64,000 nucleotides of DNA from Pseudoxanthomonas mexicana (GCF_001556105.1 NZ_LSIF01000083.1:124001-188000), one strand, 5' to 3'; positions 10,987 through 23,335 are shown, counted from the stretch's first letter. Numbers and translations: made by a program. Notes: a model not told the origin generated them from the letters alone.

Positions 10987-11945
10987 CAGCCCGCCACCTC
11001 CGGCACCGTCTGTTCGAGGATGCGCCAGCACAGTTCTTCGAAACCGATGCCGACCTGCGCCGCTTCCTTCGGCACCAGGGAATGGCTGGTCATGCCCGGC
11101 GCGGTGTTGACTTCCATCAGCAGGAAGCGGCCGTCGGCATGTCGCATCACATCGACGCGACCCCAGCCGCTGCAACCCGCGGCGCGGAAGCCATCCAGCG
11201 CCAGCGCACGGATCCGCGCTTCGTCGCCGGCATCGTCCAGGCCCGGGCACAGGTACTGCGTGTCCTCGGCGATGTACTTGGCGTGGTAGTCGTACCAGCC
11301 CGTCGCCGGCACGATGCGCACCGACGGCAGCGCCAGGTCGCCGAGGATCGCGACGGTGAACTCGCCACCGGTCAGCATCTGCTCGGCCAGCAGCTCGCCG
11401 GGATACGACGAGGCGAACGCGACGGCCGGTGCCAGGTCGTCTTCGCCCTGGATCTGGAATACGCCGACGCTGGAGCCTTCCGCCGACGGCTTCACGAACA
11501 CCGGAAAGCCCAGCGTGCGCACCGCCGCGACCAGGTCGCCACCGGCAGGAATGCGCACGAAGCTCGCGGTGGGAAGACCCGCGGCCTGCCACACCTGCTT
11601 GGTGCGGATCTTGTCCATCGTCAGTGCGGAGCCCAGCACGCCGGGGCCGGTATACGGCACGCCGAGCGACTGCAGCAGGCCCTGCAGCACGCCGTTCTCG
11701 CCATCGCCGCCATGCATGATGTTGAACACGCGGTCGACCTTGCCTGCGCGGATCGCCTCGACCAGCGCCGGCACGCCGTCCACGGCGAAGGCCTGCACGC
11801 CACGCGCACGCAACGCATCGAGCACGTTCTGCCCGGAGTTCAGCGATACCTCGCGCTCGCTGGACACGCCACCCAGCAACACGGCGACGCGGCCGAATCG
11901 CGAGGCGTCGGTAACGCGCAGCGGCGGCACGGTCACGGCACTCAT
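10986..11945 (-). CDS. ddlB: D-alanine--D-alanine ligase
   Basis: Ddl joins two D-alanines with ATP to give the dipeptide that MurF adds to the peptidoglycan precursor. The 319-residue ATP-grasp enzyme shows [19 protein letters not shown] near the N-terminus, [29 protein letters not shown] and the metal site [12 protein letters not shown]. Length is normal. It overlaps murC by 4 bases and touches ftsQ by 1 base. Confidence 0.97.
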   Translation of the reverse strand: MSAVTVPPLRVTDASRFGRVAVLLGGVSSEREVSLNSGQNVLDALRARGVQAFAVDGVPALVEAIRAGKVDRVFNIMHGGDGENGVLQGLLQSLGVPYTGPGVLGSALTMDKIRTKQVWQAAGLPTASFVRIPAGGDLVAAVRTLGFPVFVKPSAEGSSVGVFQIQGEDDLAPAVAFASSYPGELLAEQMLTGGEFTVAILGDLALPSVRIVPATGWYDYHAKYIAEDTQYLCPGLDDAGDEARIRALALDGFRAAGCSGWGRVDVMRHADGRFLLMEVNTAPGMTSHSLVPKEAAQVGIGFEELCWRILEQTVPEVAG

Positions 11946-13396
11946 GCCGGATCCTTCGCGGAGAAGCCGTGCGACGCCAGGTGCTGCGACATATGGCCGA
12001 TGTCGCCGGCGCCCATCAGCAGCAGCAGGTCGCCGTCCTGCAGGACATCCGGCAGCACGTCGACCAGGTCGCTGACCTGGCTGACCACGACGGGTTCGTT
12101 GCGGCCACGCGCACGGATCGCGCGCGCCAGCGACTTGGAATCCGCACCGGCGATCGGCTGTTCGCCGGCCGGATACACCTCGCTCAGCACCAGCGCATCG
12201 GCCTCGGACAGCACGGCGGCGAAGGCATCGAACTGGTCGCGCGTACGGCTGTAGCGGTGCGGCTGGAAGGCGACCACGAGACGCTTGTGCGGCCAGCCGC
12301 CGCGCGCCGCCGCGAACACCGCGGCCAGCTCTTTCGGATGGTGACCGTAGTCGTCGACCAGTTGCACGCGCGCGCCCTGCGGGGTGGCGATCTCGCCGAG
12401 GTCGTTGAAGCGGCGGCCAATGCCGGCGAACTTCTCCAGCGCGGCGCCGATGTTCTCCGGCGACACACCGAGCTGCCAACCGATCGCGGCGGCGGCCAGC
12501 GCGTTCTGCACGTTGTGGCGACCCGGCAGCGCGAGCGTGACGCGGATGCTGGCGTCTTCCGGCAGGCGCAGCGTGAAGTGCATGCGGCCGCCTTCCTGCT
12601 CGACATCCTCGGCGCGCACGTCGGCGTTCTCGGCGAAGCCGTAGCTCATCACGTGGCGCGGCGTGTCCGCAGCGATCGCGGCGACTTCCGGATCATCGAT
12701 GCACAGCACGGCCAGGCCGTAGAACGGCAGGCGCTGCAGGAATTCGGCGAACGCGGCTTTCACGCGTTCGAAATCGTTGCCGTAGTTCTCCAGGTGATCG
12801 GCATCGATGTTGGTGACGATGGAGATCAGCGGATTCAGGCGCAGGAAGCTGCCGTCGCTTTCGTCGGCCTCGGCCACCAGCCACTGGCCATCGCCGAGTT
12901 TGGCGTTGGCGCCGGCGGCGAGCAGCTGCCCACCGATGACGAAGGTCGGGTCCAGTCCGCCTTCGCTCAGCACGGCGGCGACGAGGCTGGTGGTGGTGGT
13001 CTTGCCATGCGTACCGGCCACGGCGATGCCGCGACGGAAGCGCATCAGTTCGGCCAGCATCGCGGCGCGCGGCACGATCGGGATGCGCTGGCTGCGCGCT
13101 TCCATCAGCTCGGGGTTGTCGTGCTTGATCGCGCTGGACACCACCACGCAGTCGGTGCCCAACACATTCGAGGCATTGTGGCCACGCATCACGCGCGCGC
13201 CGAGCGATGTCAATCGACGGGTGGCCGCGTTGTCGGCATTGTCCGAACCCGACACTTCGTAGCCGAGCGTGCACAGCACTTCGGCGATGCCGCTCATGCC
13301 GGAGCCGCCGATGCCGACGAAGTGCACCCGGCGGAATGCCTGGGCCAGGTTGCCGGTGTGCTGCAGGCGGCGCTCGCGTGCGGCGGCCATCATCAT
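11942..13396 (-). CDS. murC: UDP-N-acetylmuramate--L-alanine ligase
   Basis: MurC adds the first amino acid to UDP-MurNAc. The 484-residue protein has the N-terminal [16 protein letters not shown] nucleotide-sugar motif, the ATP-binding loop [16 protein letters not shown] and the C-terminal domain motif [11 protein letters not shown]. Three in-frame ATG codons (13388-13396) are available as start. I give the outermost. It overlaps murG by 4 bases. Confidence 0.97.
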   Translation of the reverse strand: MMMAAARERRLQHTGNLAQAFRRVHFVGIGGSGMSGIAEVLCTLGYEVSGSDNADNAATRRLTSLGARVMRGHNASNVLGTDCVVVSSAIKHDNPELMEARSQRIPIVPRAAMLAELMRFRRGIAVAGTHGKTTTTSLVAAVLSEGGLDPTFVIGGQLLAAGANAKLGDGQWLVAEADESDGSFLRLNPLISIVTNIDADHLENYGNDFERVKAAFAEFLQRLPFYGLAVLCIDDPEVAAIAADTPRHVMSYGFAENADVRAEDVEQEGGRMHFTLRLPEDASIRVTLALPGRHNVQNALAAAAIGWQLGVSPENIGAALEKFAGIGRRFNDLGEIATPQGARVQLVDDYGHHPKELAAVFAAARGGWPHKRLVVAFQPHRYSRTRDQFDAFAAVLSEADALVLSEVYPAGEQPIAGADSKSLARAIRARGRNEPVVVSQVSDLVDVLPDVLQDGDLLLLMGAGDIGHMSQHLASHGFSAKDPA

Positions 13397-14490
13397 GCCT
13401 GCGTCCTCATTGTTACTGCTTCCTCAAGAATGATGTCGGCGATGCGGTCGGCCGCATCGGTCTTCGCCAGCGCGCGCGCGGCCTGCGCCATCGCGAGGCG
13501 CTTCCCGCTGTCTGCGTCGAGCTGGCGCAGCGTGGTCGCGAGCGTGTCGGCGAGCATGCCGTCCTGCTTCAACAGCACGGCGGCGCCACGCTCGACCAGG
13601 TATTCGGCATTGCGGGTCTGGTGGTCGTCGACCGCTTGCGCGAACGGCACCAGCACGCTGCCCACGCCGACCGCACACAGTTCGGCCAGCGTCGACGCGC
13701 CGGAGCGACAGACCACGAGGTCGGCCCACGCATAGGCGGCGGCCATGTCGGTGATGAAGGCTTCGACGCTGGCGCTCACGCCCGCGTCGGCGTAGGCCTT
13801 GGCCGCTTCGTCGCGCAGCTTCTCGCCGCACTGGTGGCGCAGTTCGACGCTGCCGGCGGGCAGCATCGCGGCCGCCTTGGGAACGGCCAGGTTCAATGCG
13901 CGCGCGCCCTGGCTGCCGCCCAGCACCAGCACGCGCAGCGGGCCGCTGCGGTCCTGCAGTCGTGCGTCGGGCGACGGCAGTGCGGCGATCTCGTCGCGCA
14001 CCGGGTTGCCGACCACCACTTCGCGAGCCGGGAAGGCGCCGGGGAAGCCCGACATGATCTTTCGCGCCACCTTGGCCAGCACGCGGTTGGTGAAGCCGGC
14101 CGCGCGGTTCTGTTCGTGCACCAGCAGTGGCAGACCCAGCAGCTTCGCCGCGACACCGCCCGGGCCCGACGCGAAACCGCCGAAGCTGACCACCGCGCGC
14201 GGCGCGCGGCGGCGAAGGACGAAGCCCGCGGAACGGATCGCGCGCAGCACGCGGACGGGGGCACCCAGCAATGCCAGCGTGCCCTTGCCACGCAGCCCGG
14301 TGATGGCCAGCGTGTCCAGCGGGATATCGTGCTGCGGCACCAGGCGTGTTTCCATCGCGCCGTCCGCGCCCAGCCAGACGACCGGGACGCCGCGCGCACG
14401 CAGTACCTTCGCCACCGCCAGCGCGGGGAAGATGTGGCCGCCGGTCCCCCCGGCCATGATCATCACGGGCGCCGCCATCGTCGCGCTCAT
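13393..14490 (-). CDS. murG: UDP-GlcNAc:lipid I N-acetylglucosaminyltransferase
   Basis: MurG converts lipid I to lipid II on the inner face of the membrane. The 365-residue GT-B enzyme shows the first G-loop [14 protein letters not shown], the later G-loop [12 protein letters not shown] and the donor-site motif [18 protein letters not shown] codons at 14490 (MSATMAAP) and four codons later are both possible. The first overlaps the ftsW stop as ATGA and is preferred. Confidence 0.97.
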   Translation of the reverse strand: MSATMAAPVMIMAGGTGGHIFPALAVAKVLRARGVPVVWLGADGAMETRLVPQHDIPLDTLAITGLRGKGTLALLGAPVRVLRAIRSAGFVLRRRAPRAVVSFGGFASGPGGVAAKLLGLPLLVHEQNRAAGFTNRVLAKVARKIMSGFPGAFPAREVVVGNPVRDEIAALPSPDARLQDRSGPLRVLVLGGSQGARALNLAVPKAAAMLPAGSVELRHQCGEKLRDEAAKAYADAGVSASVEAFITDMAAAYAWADLVVCRSGASTLAELCAVGVGSVLVPFAQAVDDHQTRNAEYLVERGAAVLLKQDGMLADTLATTLRQLDADSGKRLAMAQAARALAKTDAADRIADIILEEAVTMRTQA

Positions 14491-15803
14491 GCCAGCCTCT
14501 CGAAGGTCGGCTCGACACGCGGCTGCAGGCGGCTGGTACCGCGCAACGTCTGCGAGAGCGACATCGCGGGCGCCGCAGGCGCAGGTGCGGGTGACGTCGG
14601 ACGCGCATCTGTCGATGCACGCGGCGGCTCGTTGTTGCCCTGGATGGCCTCGCCACGCAGCGCGACCTGGCGCTGCGTGCGCTCCAGTTCGTACGACACG
14701 CGCAGCAGCAGGCCCATCGCCACGCAGGTCATCAGGATGCTGGAACCGCCCGAGGAGATCAGCGGCAACGTCAGACCCTTGGTTGGCAACAGGCCCAGGT
14801 TGACGCCCATCGACACGAAGCTCTGCATGCCGATCCACAGCGCCACGCCGAACGCGACGTAACCGGCGAAGTGGCGGCGCATCTCGACGCAGCGCAGGCC
14901 GATGACGAACGCGCGGCCGACCAGCAGCGCGTACAGCGCCACCACCAGGCAGACGCCGGCGAAGCCGAGTTCCTCGCCGATCACCGAAAAGATGAAGTCG
15001 GTATGCACTTCCGGCAAGTAGTTGAGCTTCAGCACCGAACCGCCCAGGCCGATGCCGCCCCACTCGCCGCGGCCGATCGCCATCAGCGCGTTGGTCAACT
15101 GGTAGCCGCTGCCGAACGGATCGGCCCACGGATCCGAGAACGACGTCAGGCGACGCATGCGGTAAGGCTCCGCGATCGCGACGATGGCGAGGATCGGCAG
15201 TCCGACCAGCACCGGGCCGAACATGCGCGGCATGTTCACGCCACCCAGCACCAGCATGCCGGCGGTGATCGCCAGCAGCAGCGAAGACGAACCGAAGTCG
15301 GGCTGCAGCAACAGCAGCACGACCAGCACCACCACCACGCCCAATGGCTTCAGCATCGCCGCCCAGGTGGCGTTGACCTCGTCGCGGAAGCGCACCAGGT
15401 AGCTGGCCAGCCAGACGATGAAGAACACCTTCACCACCTCGACCACCTGGAAGTTCGACACACCCAGGTTGATCCAGCGGTGCGCGCCCTTGACGCTCAC
15501 GCCCAGGCCCGGCACGAACACCATCAACAGCAGCACCACGCAGCCGAGCAGCAGCAGGTGGTTGCGCGCCTCGATGCTCTTCAGCTCGGTGCGCGTCACC
15601 CACCACGCCAAGCCGGCGCCGGCCACCAGGAACATGCCATGGCGGATCAGGTAGTAGAACGGGTTGCCGTGCTGGTAGATCGACGCCGACGCCACCATCA
15701 CCACGCCGAGCGAGGCCAGCGCCAGCATGGCGCCGAGCAACCAGGGGTCGAAGCGGCCCCCGATGGCTTCCAGTCGCGTGGCCTGGCGCGGCGTGTCGTT
15801 CAT
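14487..15803 (-). CDS. ftsW: Septal peptidoglycan polymerase FtsW (SEDS family)
   Basis: FtsW is the SEDS-family glycosyltransferase that works with FtsI at the septum. The 438-residue protein has about ten hydrophobic segments and the family motifs [19 protein letters not shown] and [24 protein letters not shown] 50-residue Ala/Pro/Arg-rich cytoplasmic tail follows the last helix. The start overlaps the mraY stop as TGATG, so the murD that sits at this position in E. coli is absent. Confidence 0.97.
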   Translation of the reverse strand: MNDTPRQATRLEAIGGRFDPWLLGAMLALASLGVVMVASASIYQHGNPFYYLIRHGMFLVAGAGLAWWVTRTELKSIEARNHLLLLGCVVLLLMVFVPGLGVSVKGAHRWINLGVSNFQVVEVVKVFFIVWLASYLVRFRDEVNATWAAMLKPLGVVVVLVVLLLLQPDFGSSSLLLAITAGMLVLGGVNMPRMFGPVLVGLPILAIVAIAEPYRMRRLTSFSDPWADPFGSGYQLTNALMAIGRGEWGGIGLGGSVLKLNYLPEVHTDFIFSVIGEELGFAGVCLVVALYALLVGRAFVIGLRCVEMRRHFAGYVAFGVALWIGMQSFVSMGVNLGLLPTKGLTLPLISSGGSSILMTCVAMGLLLRVSYELERTQRQVALRGEAIQGNNEPPRASTDARPTSPAPAPAAPAMSLSQTLRGTSRLQPRVEPTFERLA

Positions 15804-16888
15804 CAGCGCACCTTCAACGTGGCCAGACCGACCAGGACCAGCACGACGGAGATGATCCAGAAGCGCACGATCACGCGCGGCTCCGGCCAACCCTTCAGTT
15901 CGAAGTGGTGGTGGATCGGCGCCATGCGGAACACGCGCTTGCCGGTCAGCTTGAACGACGCCACCTGGATCATCACCGACAGCGTCTCGATGACGAAGAT
16001 GCCGCCCATGATCACCAGCACCAGTTCCTGGCGCACGATCACCGCGATGGTGCCCAGCACAGCGCCCAGCGCCAGCGCGCCGATGTCGCCCATGAACACC
16101 ATCGCCGGATACGTGTTGAACCACAGGAACCCGAGGCCCGCGCCGGCGATGGCCGCGCAGATGATGGTCAGTTCACCCGCACCCGGCACCGGCGGGATCT
16201 GCAGGTAGTTGGAGAACACCGCATTGCCCGAGGCGTAGGCGAACACGCCCAGCGCGCACGCGACGAGCACGGTCGGCATGATCGCCAGGCCATCCAGGCC
16301 GTCGGTCAGGTTGACCGCGTTGGAGAAGCCGACGATCCAGAAGTAGGCAATGGCGACGAAGCCGAAGCCCGCGAGCGGCAGCGCGATCGACTTGAAGAAC
16401 GGCACGTAGAAGGTCGTCGCCGCCGGCACGTCGGCGTACAGGTACAGGTACAGGCCGGCGGCCAGGCCGAAGATCGACTGCAGCAGGTACTTCCAGCGCG
16501 ACTTCAGGCCATTCGGATCGCGCTTGACGATCTTGATCCAGTCGTCGTACCAGCCGATGGCGCCGAACGTCAGCATCACCAGCAGCACTACCCACACGTA
16601 CTTGTTGCGCAGGTCGCCCCACAGCAGCACCGACAGCAGCACCGTCATCAGGATCAGCGCGCCACCCATCGTCGGCGTGCCAGCCTTGGAGAAGTGCGAC
16701 TGTGGGCCGTCCTTGCGGATCGGCTGGCCGCCCTTCAGCTGGCCGAGCTTGCGGATCACCGCCGGGCCCAGCCACAACGACAACGCCAGCGACGTCAGCG
16801 CGGCCAGGATGCCGCGGAACGTCAGGTAGCCGAACAGGCCGAAGAAGTTTTCCAGGCTCTGCAGCCAGCGAGCCAGTTCAAGCAACAT
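15803..16888 (-). CDS. mraY: Phospho-N-acetylmuramoyl-pentapeptide transferase
   Basis: MraY transfers the phospho-MurNAc-pentapeptide to undecaprenyl phosphate, forming lipid I. The protein is 361 residues, close to the usual size, with ten predicted membrane helices. Key motifs are [13 protein letters not shown], the aspartate-rich [10 protein letters not shown] and [11 protein letters not shown]. It overlaps murF by 11 bases. Confidence 0.98.
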   Translation of the reverse strand: MLLELARWLQSLENFFGLFGYLTFRGILAALTSLALSLWLGPAVIRKLGQLKGGQPIRKDGPQSHFSKAGTPTMGGALILMTVLLSVLLWGDLRNKYVWVVLLVMLTFGAIGWYDDWIKIVKRDPNGLKSRWKYLLQSIFGLAAGLYLYLYADVPAATTFYVPFFKSIALPLAGFGFVAIAYFWIVGFSNAVNLTDGLDGLAIMPTVLVACALGVFAYASGNAVFSNYLQIPPVPGAGELTIICAAIAGAGLGFLWFNTYPAMVFMGDIGALALGAVLGTIAVIVRQELVLVIMGGIFVIETLSVMIQVASFKLTGKRVFRMAPIHHHFELKGWPEPRVIVRFWIISVVLVLVGLATLKVR

Positions 16889-18257
16889 GCGAGGTGTCCT
16901 CCCCGGTGGACAGCAGAGCGGCGACGATCCGGTCCATCGCGCTGCCGCGCGACCCCTTGACCAGACAGCGCACGCCGGCCCGCAGGTCGGCGCGCAACGC
17001 GGCCGCCAGCGAGGCGTGGTCTTGGAATGGATGCGCGCCTTCGCCGAAGGCGGCGGCGGCGGCGGCGCTGAGCGGGCCCAGCGTGTAGAGGCGACGCAGG
17101 CCGGCCGTTTTCGCGCGCATGCCCATGTCGGCATGCAGCGCCTGTTCGTCCGCGCCCAGCTCGCGCATGTCGCCGAGCACCAGCCAGCCCTCGCCGCCCG
17201 CCTGCCTGCTGGCGGCCGCGAGCGTGTCGATGGCCGCGACCAGCGAACCGGGGTTGGCGTTGTAGCTGTCGTCGATCACCACCGCGCCGTTCGGCAGCGC
17301 GTGCGCGACCTGGCGGCCGGCGACGGGCTGCGCGGCCGACAGGCCGTCGGCGATGATCGCCAGCGACACGCCGCAGGCCATCGCGATGCCGGCCGCGGCC
17401 AATGCATTGAGTACGTTGTGGCGGCCCGGCAGGTGCAGTTCGACCGCGACTTCGCCATGTGGTGCCACCAGCACGAAGTCCGAACCGTCCGCGGTCGCGC
17501 GGATGTCGCGCGCGGTCAGGTCGGCGGTCGCCTCCAGGCCGAAGCGCAGGATGCGGCGGTCGGGCACGCGGCCGGCGAAGTATTCGGCGAAGGCGTCGTC
17601 GGCGTTGATCACCGCGGTGCCATCGGCCGGCAATGCGTCGTAGATCGCGCCCTTGGTCTCGGCCACGCCCATCAGCGAGCCCATGCGCTCCAGGTGCGCG
17701 GCGGCGATGTTGTTCACCAGCGCGACTTCCGGGGTGACGATGTCGGTCAGGTAGGCGATGTCGCCCGGCTTGCCCGCGCCCATCTCGTACACCGAGAAGT
17801 CGGCATCGTCCGGCCCGTCGATGACGGCCATCGGCAGGCCGATCTCGTTGTTGCGGTTGCCGGGATTGAAGTAGGTGACGCCGGCGCGCTGCAGGATGGA
17901 CACCACCAGCGTCTTCACCGACGTCTTGCCGTTGCTGCCGGTGATAGCGACCGCCTTCTCCACGCGGTCGCGCTGCAGGCCGGCGGCGATGCGCGCCAGT
18001 GCCAGCAGCGTGTCGGGTACCACGACCTGCGGCACGTCGACCTTCACTTCGTGGTCGACCAGCACCGCGGCGGCACCGCGCATGGAGGCGTCGTAGGCGA
18101 AATCGTGGCCGTCGAAGCGCTCGCCGCGCAGCGCCACATACAGGCTGCCGGGCACCAGCGTGCGGGTGTCGTGCGTCAACGAGCCGATCACCAGATCGTC
18201 GCCGATCAGCTCGCCGCCCGCCCAGTGCGCCAGCAGGGAAAGGGGAAGCCGCTTCAT
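16878..18257 (-). CDS. murF: UDP-MurNAc-tripeptide--D-Ala-D-Ala ligase
   Basis: MurF attaches the D-Ala-D-Ala dipeptide to the UDP-MurNAc tripeptide. The 459-residue ligase has the ATP loop [12 protein letters not shown], the [11 protein letters not shown] segment and [13 protein letters not shown] of the C-terminal domain. It overlaps murE by 4 bases and mraY by 11 bases, consistent with one polycistronic message. Confidence 0.97.
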   Translation of the reverse strand: MKRLPLSLLAHWAGGELIGDDLVIGSLTHDTRTLVPGSLYVALRGERFDGHDFAYDASMRGAAAVLVDHEVKVDVPQVVVPDTLLALARIAAGLQRDRVEKAVAITGSNGKTSVKTLVVSILQRAGVTYFNPGNRNNEIGLPMAVIDGPDDADFSVYEMGAGKPGDIAYLTDIVTPEVALVNNIAAAHLERMGSLMGVAETKGAIYDALPADGTAVINADDAFAEYFAGRVPDRRILRFGLEATADLTARDIRATADGSDFVLVAPHGEVAVELHLPGRHNVLNALAAAGIAMACGVSLAIIADGLSAAQPVAGRQVAHALPNGAVVIDDSYNANPGSLVAAIDTLAAASRQAGGEGWLVLGDMRELGADEQALHADMGMRAKTAGLRRLYTLGPLSAAAAAAFGEGAHPFQDHASLAAALRADLRAGVRCLVKGSRGSAMDRIVAALLSTGEDTSHVA

Positions 18258-19738
18258 CGACGGTCCTCCAGTGCCTGCCGGGCGACGGCGGTGTCGTCGA
18301 ACGGGTGCTTCACGCCGTGGATTTCCTGGTACGGCTCGTGACCCTTGCCGGCCACCAGCACGATGTCATCGGGTCCAGCCTGCGCCACTGCCAGCGCGAT
18401 CGCCTGCGCGCGGTCGCGCTGCACGATCACCGCATCCGGCTTCGCGAAGCCGGCCATGATGTCGGCCACGATGCGGTCGCCATCCTCGGTACGCGGATTG
18501 TCGTCGGTGACCAGCACGACGTCCGCCAGGCGCTCGGCGATGGCGGCCATCTGCGGCCGCTTGCCGGTATCGCGGTCGCCACCGCAGCCGAACACGCAGA
18601 CCAGCCGTCCCTGCACGTGGTCACGCAGGCTCGCAAGCGCCTGTTCCAGCGCGTCCGGCGTATGTGCGTAGTCGATGACGACCAGCGGCCGCCGGTTGCC
18701 CGCCGCATCGCAGTCGCCGCCGAGCCGGTTCATCCGGCCATGGATCGGTGCCAGCCGCGACAGCGTGCGGGCGATCTCGGCTGTCGTATCGCCCAGCGCA
18801 TGCAGCACGCCCGCCACCGCCAGCAGGTTGTCCACGTTGAAGCGGCCCAGCAGGCGCGACTGCACCGGCTGCGTGTCGTCGCCAGCGATCAGGTCGAAGG
18901 CGATGCCGTTGCCGTCCAGCCGCAGCGCATCCGCGCGCACGACCGCATCCTGGTGTCCGCGCGAGCTCACGCCGATGCGCTGCAGCCCGTGCGGCAGGCG
19001 CGCGAACAGCTCGCGCCCGTAGGCATCGTCGAGATTGATGACGCCGGCCTTCAGGCCGTCGCGCGCGAACAGCAGCGACTTGGCCGCGCCATAGCGCTCC
19101 ATGTCGCCGTGGTAGTCGAGATGGTCGCGGGTGAGGTTGGTGAACACGCCGACATCGAAATGCACCGCGTCCACGCGCCCCTGGTCGAGCGCATGCGAGC
19201 TGACTTCCATCGCCACGGCCTTGGCGCCCGCATCGCGGAACTGCGCCAGCAGCGCGTGCATCTGCAGCACCAGCGGCGTGGTGAACCCGGTCGGCACCAC
19301 TTCGCCGTACATGCCGGCGCCGAGCGTACCGACGGTCGCGCAGCGCACGCCGCGCAGGTGCCAGGCCTGCGCCAGCAACTGCACGGTCGAGGTCTTGCCG
19401 TTGGTGCCGGTGACGCCGACCATCTTCATGTCGTGCGACGGCGCGGCATGGAACCGATCCGCCATCGCGCCCATGCGCGCGCGCAGGCCCGGGACCGCAA
19501 TCGCATCGCGCGGCGCTTCCAGTCCGTCCGGCACCGGCGCCTCGAACAGGATCGCGCTGGCGCCGTTCTCCTTCGCCTGCGTGGCGAAGTTCAGACCATG
19601 CGCACCGAAGCCGGCGATGGCGACGAAGGCATCGCCCGACTGCACGCTGCGGCTGTCCAGCGTCAGCCCGCGCACGACGATGTCGCGCGGTACGTCGACG
19701 TCGGGCAGCAGTTCGGCGAGGGCCATCATCCGCCTCAT
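18254..19738 (-). CDS. murE: UDP-MurNAc-dipeptide--meso-diaminopimelate ligase
   Basis: MurE adds the third residue of the stem peptide. The 494-residue protein has the ATP loop [13 protein letters not shown] and the substrate motif [11 protein letters not shown]. The DNPR form is the known signature for meso-diaminopimelate rather than lysine, as expected for a Gram-negative. Start options are the ATG at 19738 ([10 protein letters not shown]) or the two ATG codons three and four codons later. Confidence 0.97.
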   Translation of the reverse strand: MRRMMALAELLPDVDVPRDIVVRGLTLDSRSVQSGDAFVAIAGFGAHGLNFATQAKENGASAILFEAPVPDGLEAPRDAIAVPGLRARMGAMADRFHAAPSHDMKMVGVTGTNGKTSTVQLLAQAWHLRGVRCATVGTLGAGMYGEVVPTGFTTPLVLQMHALLAQFRDAGAKAVAMEVSSHALDQGRVDAVHFDVGVFTNLTRDHLDYHGDMERYGAAKSLLFARDGLKAGVINLDDAYGRELFARLPHGLQRIGVSSRGHQDAVVRADALRLDGNGIAFDLIAGDDTQPVQSRLLGRFNVDNLLAVAGVLHALGDTTAEIARTLSRLAPIHGRMNRLGGDCDAAGNRRPLVVIDYAHTPDALEQALASLRDHVQGRLVCVFGCGGDRDTGKRPQMAAIAERLADVVLVTDDNPRTEDGDRIVADIMAGFAKPDAVIVQRDRAQAIALAVAQAGPDDIVLVAGKGHEPYQEIHGVKHPFDDTAVARQALEDRR

Positions 19739-21582
19739 CGCGTCGCCCCCGTCGCCGGCAGTGCGGCCTGCGGCGCATCGAACGCGGACGGATCCGTCGT
19801 GTCGATGACGTCATCGGCGATGGGGGTCGGCGCGGCCGCCGGCGCAGCCGCGCCGGGCTTGTGCGTGTTCTTGGCCTGTGCGGCGAGCCAGGACTCGATG
19901 TCGTCCGGCGGCACGTCCATCAGGCGCAGCGTTCCGTCCATCACGTCATGGAACACGGGGGCCGCCACCAGGCCACCGTAGTAGCCGCCTTCCTGCGAAT
20001 CGTTGATCACCACGACCGCGGCGAAGCGCGGATTGCTGGCAGGCACCAGGCCGGCGAAGAACGAGGCGTAGCGGCCCTTCGCGTAGCCACCACCCGAGGC
20101 GATGCGCGCGGTGCCCGTCTTGCCCGCCACGCGGTAACCGAGCACGCCGGCGCGCTTGGCGCCACCCTGCGTCACCACGGTTTCCATCATGCCGACGACT
20201 TCGTGCGCGATCGCCGGATCCAGCACCTGCGGCGCTTCGCCGCGCTGGCCCTTCACGAACGTCGGCGTCACCAGCTTGCCGCCGTTGCCCAGCGCCGAGT
20301 AGGCACGCGCGATCTGCAGCGGCGTCACCGCCAGCCCATAGCCGTACGACATCGTCGCCTTCTGCAGTCCGTTCCAGCGATCCGGCGGTGCCAGCATGCC
20401 GGCGGATTCGCCCGGAAAGCCGCTGCCTGGCTTCTGGCCGTAGCCGAAGCTGTGGATGCTCTCGTAGAAGTAGGCGTTCGGCAGCTTCTCGGCGATCTTG
20501 ATCGAGCCGATGTTCGAGCTCTTGGTGATGACGCCGGTGACGGTCAGCACGCCATTGTTCCGCGGCACGTCGCGGATGGTGTAGCGGCTGTTCAACGCCA
20601 TGTAGCCGGGATTGGTATTGACCAGCGTCGATGGCGTGACCACGCCGGCCTTCAATGCCGTCGATACCGTCAGCGGCTTCATGGTCGAGCCCGGCTCGAT
20701 CATGTCGGTCAGCGCGCGGTTGCGGCGCGCATCCGGCTTCACCCGGTCGATCGCATTGGGGTTGTAGGTCGGCAGGTTGACCATCGCCAGCACTTCGCCC
20801 GTGGCGACGTCCATGATCACGATGGAGCCGCTGCTGGCCTGGTGCTCGAGCAGCGCATTGCGCAGCTCGCGGTGCGCCAGGTACTGGATGCGGCGGTCGA
20901 TGCTGAGCGTCAGGTCCTTGCCCGGCTGCGCGGAGCGGATCAGGTCGACGTTCTCGACGATGCGGCCGCGGTTGTCGCGGATCACCTTCTGCGCGCCCGG
21001 CGTGCCGCTGAGCCATTCGTCGAAGGCCAGCTCCAGCCCTTCCTGGCCGCGGTCGTCGATGTTGGTGAAGCCCAGCACGTGGGCCATCGCCGGACCTTGG
21101 GGATAGAAACGGCGGAACTCGCGCTGCGAGAACACGCCGGGAATCTTGTGCGCGAGGATCTTCTGCGCCTCGTCCGGATTGATCCGGCGCTTGAGGTACA
21201 GGAATTCCTTGTCGGCCTTCTGCGACAGGCGGTTGGTCAGGTGGTCGAGCGGCACGCCCAGCGCCTGCGCCAGCTCGGGCAGGCGATCGGGCGTCTTCAA
21301 CAGCTCCTGCGGGTTGCCCCACACCGATTCCACCGGCGACGACACCGCCACCGGCTCGCCATTGCGGTCGGTGATCATGCCGCGCGAGGTCGGGATGGGA
21401 ATCTCGCGCAGGAAACGCGCATCACCCTGCCGCTGGTAGAAGTCGTGGTTGATCAGCTGCACATAGGCCGCACGACCGACCAGGCTGACCGAGCACAAGC
21501 CCATCGCGCCGAGTACCAGCGCCAGGCGGCCGCGCAGGTTGAAGCGGGCGCGGTTGCGGTTCTTGGTGGACGTGGCGTTCAT
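19735..21582 (-). CDS. ftsI: Septal transpeptidase FtsI (PBP3)
   Basis: FtsI is the class B penicillin-binding protein that cross-links septal peptidoglycan together with FtsW. The 615-residue chain has one membrane helix (about residues 20-42), a PBP dimer domain and a transpeptidase domain. That domain carries the serine in EPGSTMKP (Ser near residue 299), the SSN motif in KSSNIGS and the KTG motif in AGKTGTAR. A Pro/Ala-rich tail of about 45 residues follows. It overlaps ftsL by 4 bases. Confidence 0.97.
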   Translation of the reverse strand: MNATSTKNRNRARFNLRGRLALVLGAMGLCSVSLVGRAAYVQLINHDFYQRQGDARFLREIPIPTSRGMITDRNGEPVAVSSPVESVWGNPQELLKTPDRLPELAQALGVPLDHLTNRLSQKADKEFLYLKRRINPDEAQKILAHKIPGVFSQREFRRFYPQGPAMAHVLGFTNIDDRGQEGLELAFDEWLSGTPGAQKVIRDNRGRIVENVDLIRSAQPGKDLTLSIDRRIQYLAHRELRNALLEHQASSGSIVIMDVATGEVLAMVNLPTYNPNAIDRVKPDARRNRALTDMIEPGSTMKPLTVSTALKAGVVTPSTLVNTNPGYMALNSRYTIRDVPRNNGVLTVTGVITKSSNIGSIKIAEKLPNAYFYESIHSFGYGQKPGSGFPGESAGMLAPPDRWNGLQKATMSYGYGLAVTPLQIARAYSALGNGGKLVTPTFVKGQRGEAPQVLDPAIAHEVVGMMETVVTQGGAKRAGVLGYRVAGKTGTARIASGGGYAKGRYASFFAGLVPASNPRFAAVVVINDSQEGGYYGGLVAAPVFHDVMDGTLRLMDVPPDDIESWLAAQAKNTHKPGAAAPAAAPTPIADDVIDTTDPSAFDAPQAALPATGATR

Positions 21583-21842
21583 GGGCGGATCACCACCACG
21601 TCGGCCGCTTCCGGGGACTTCATGCCCAGGCGCACGCGCGCGACCTGGTCGATGCGCGTCGCCTCGGCGACCGTGGCCTGTTCGAGCTGCAGGCGACCGA
21701 ACTCGACATTCAGTTCGTCGCGCGCGCGTTCCAGCCGCGTCACCTCGTCGAACAGCACGCGATGACGATGGCGCGCGTAGACCACGCCGATCGCCGAGGC
21801 GATGTTGGCCAGCACCAGCACGATGATCAGGAAGCGGCTCAT
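21579..21842 (-). CDS. ftsL: Cell division protein FtsL
   Basis: This is a small bitopic protein of 87 residues with one membrane helix (residues 4-23) followed by a leucine-zipper-like helix ([21 protein letters not shown]). FtsL forms a complex with FtsB and FtsQ and activates FtsWI. Sequence conservation in the family is low, so the call rests mainly on topology, size and position between rsmH and ftsI. Both neighbours overlap it by 4 bases. Confidence 0.92.
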   Translation of the reverse strand: MSRFLIIVLVLANIASAIGVVYARHRHRVLFDEVTRLERARDELNVEFGRLQLEQATVAEATRIDQVARVRLGMKSPEAADVVVIRP

Positions 21843-22807
21843 GCGGCCACCTCCAGCTTTTCCGCCACGCGCAGCACGGCGCTGCGGGCGCGCGGGTTGG
21901 AAGACACTTCGTCCGCTTCGCCCTTCTGCCCGCTGCCGATGGCGCGCAGCGAGGGAACGAAGTCCACCGCCACCGGGAACCGGCGGTTGGCCGGCGGCGC
22001 CTTGGCATGCCGGTTGATGAACTGCTTGACGATGCGGTCTTCCAGCGAGTGGAAGCTGATCACCGCCAGCCGGCCGCCGACCTTGAGCCGCGCCAGCGCC
22101 GCGTCCAGGCCGGCTTCCAGGTCCGCCAGTTCGCGGTTGATGTGGATGCGGATGGCCTGGAAGCTGCGCGTGGCCGGATGGATCTTCTCGCCGCGCGGCA
22201 TCACCGCCGCGATCGCGGCCGCCAGGTCCGCGGTGCGGGTGAACGGCTGGTCGGCGCGACGGGCGACGATGGCGCGCGCGATCCGACGGCTCTGCTTCTC
22301 CTCGCCGTAGGTCCACAGCACGTCGGCGATGTCGCGCTCGTCGGCACGGTTGATCCAGGCGGCCGCGCTCTCGCCGGACTCCGGATCCATGCGCATGTCC
22401 AGCGGACCATCCTTGCCGAAGCTGAAGCCGCGCTCGGCCACGTCCAGCTGCGGCGACGACACGCCCAGATCCAGCAGTACGCCATCCAGACCGGCGGCGG
22501 TTTCATTCCACTGCGCGAGCGAGGCGAAGCTGCCACGGAAGATCGACACGCGCGCATCGCCCGCGAACGTCTGTTCGGCATGCGCGATCGCGTCGGGATC
22601 CTTGTCCATCAACAGCAGCCGGCCTCCCGGGCCGAGTCGTTGCAGCACGCCGCGCGCGTGGCCTCCGCGCCCGAAGGTGCCGTCCAGGTATGTTCCGTCC
22701 TCTTTCACCTGCAGCCCTTCCATGACCTGCGTGTACAACACCGGCAAGTGCAGCGCTGGGAGGTGACCGGCCGGCGCGGACTGCCGCTTGCCGTCACCGG
22801 TGCTCAC
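21839..22807 (-). CDS. rsmH: 16S rRNA (cytosine1402-N4)-methyltransferase
   Basis: RsmH (MraW) methylates N4 of C1402 in the 16S rRNA P site. The 322-residue protein carries the SAM motif [25 protein letters not shown], and the family block [16 protein letters not shown]. The start is a GTG at 22807 that overlaps the mraZ stop as GTGA. Its partner RsmI, which adds the 2'-O-methyl group at the same nucleotide, is encoded only about 2 kb away at 24931-25749. Confidence 0.97.
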   Translation of the reverse strand: MSTGDGKRQSAPAGHLPALHLPVLYTQVMEGLQVKEDGTYLDGTFGRGGHARGVLQRLGPGGRLLLMDKDPDAIAHAEQTFAGDARVSIFRGSFASLAQWNETAAGLDGVLLDLGVSSPQLDVAERGFSFGKDGPLDMRMDPESGESAAAWINRADERDIADVLWTYGEEKQSRRIARAIVARRADQPFTRTADLAAAIAAVMPRGEKIHPATRSFQAIRIHINRELADLEAGLDAALARLKVGGRLAVISFHSLEDRIVKQFINRHAKAPPANRRFPVAVDFVPSLRAIGSGQKGEADEVSSNPRARSAVLRVAEKLEVAA

Positions 22808-23250
22808 AAGCGCAGCTCGAGCATGTGTGCGCTCAGATCGTCGTCAGTGAGGGTCTGACGGATCTGCGCGTGATGCGCCTGTTCGCTCCAGAGTTCGAAT
22901 TTCTCGCCCATGCCCAGCAGCACGGCCTTCTTCTCGATGCCCACCGCGCTGCGATGGCTCGCCGGGATGCTGATGCGGCCATTGCCGTCCAGCTCCACCG
23001 GCGACGCGGCACCGATCAGCTTCAACTGCAGGCTGCGGTGCGCTTTCTGGGTGCTGGGCAGCTTGCTGACGTCATCGCGGACGCGCTGCCAGACCCTCTC
23101 GGGGTACAGGTACAGGCTGCCGCCTTCGAACGGGTTGTAGGTGATCACCAGGCGATTGCCACACTCGCGCGCGACGAGGTCGCGGTACGCGGTGGGCACC
23201 GCGAGCCGTCCCTTGTCGTCCACTGTGATGGCGGTCTCACCCTGAAACAC
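22804..23250 (-). CDS. mraZ: Transcriptional regulator MraZ
   Basis: MraZ is an AbrB-fold DNA-binding protein at the head of the dcw cluster, and in E. coli it represses its own operon. The 148-residue chain has the typical start [23 protein letters not shown] and a second copy of the SpoVT/AbrB-like motif, [18 protein letters not shown]. The start is GTG at 23250, which would lower expression. A matching set of five spaced GGG-type pentamers lies 41-85 bases upstream. Confidence 0.97.
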   Translation of the reverse strand: MFQGETAITVDDKGRLAVPTAYRDLVARECGNRLVITYNPFEGGSLYLYPERVWQRVRDDVSKLPSTQKAHRSLQLKLIGAASPVELDGNGRISIPASHRSAVGIEKKAVLLGMGEKFELWSEQAHHAQIRQTLTDDDLSAHMLELRL

Positions 23251-23290
23251 AGCCCCTGCCTTCCCGACGCGCTAATGAGCGATCAATTGA

Positions 23291-23335
23291 ACCACGAAAA
23301 ACCACAAGAAACCCGGTTTTCCCTCTGTTGCCCAC
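23291..23335 (-). promoter_or_regulatory. Candidate MraZ operator: five pentamers in 10-bp phase
   Basis: On the minus strand five pentamers, GTGGG, GAGGG, CGGGT, GTGGT and GTGGT, occur exactly every 10 bases between the promoter -10 and the mraZ start. Characterised MraZ sites are tandem TGGG-type pentamers separated by 5-base spacers, so spacing and location both fit autoregulation. Two of the copies are imperfect. Confidence 0.75.
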
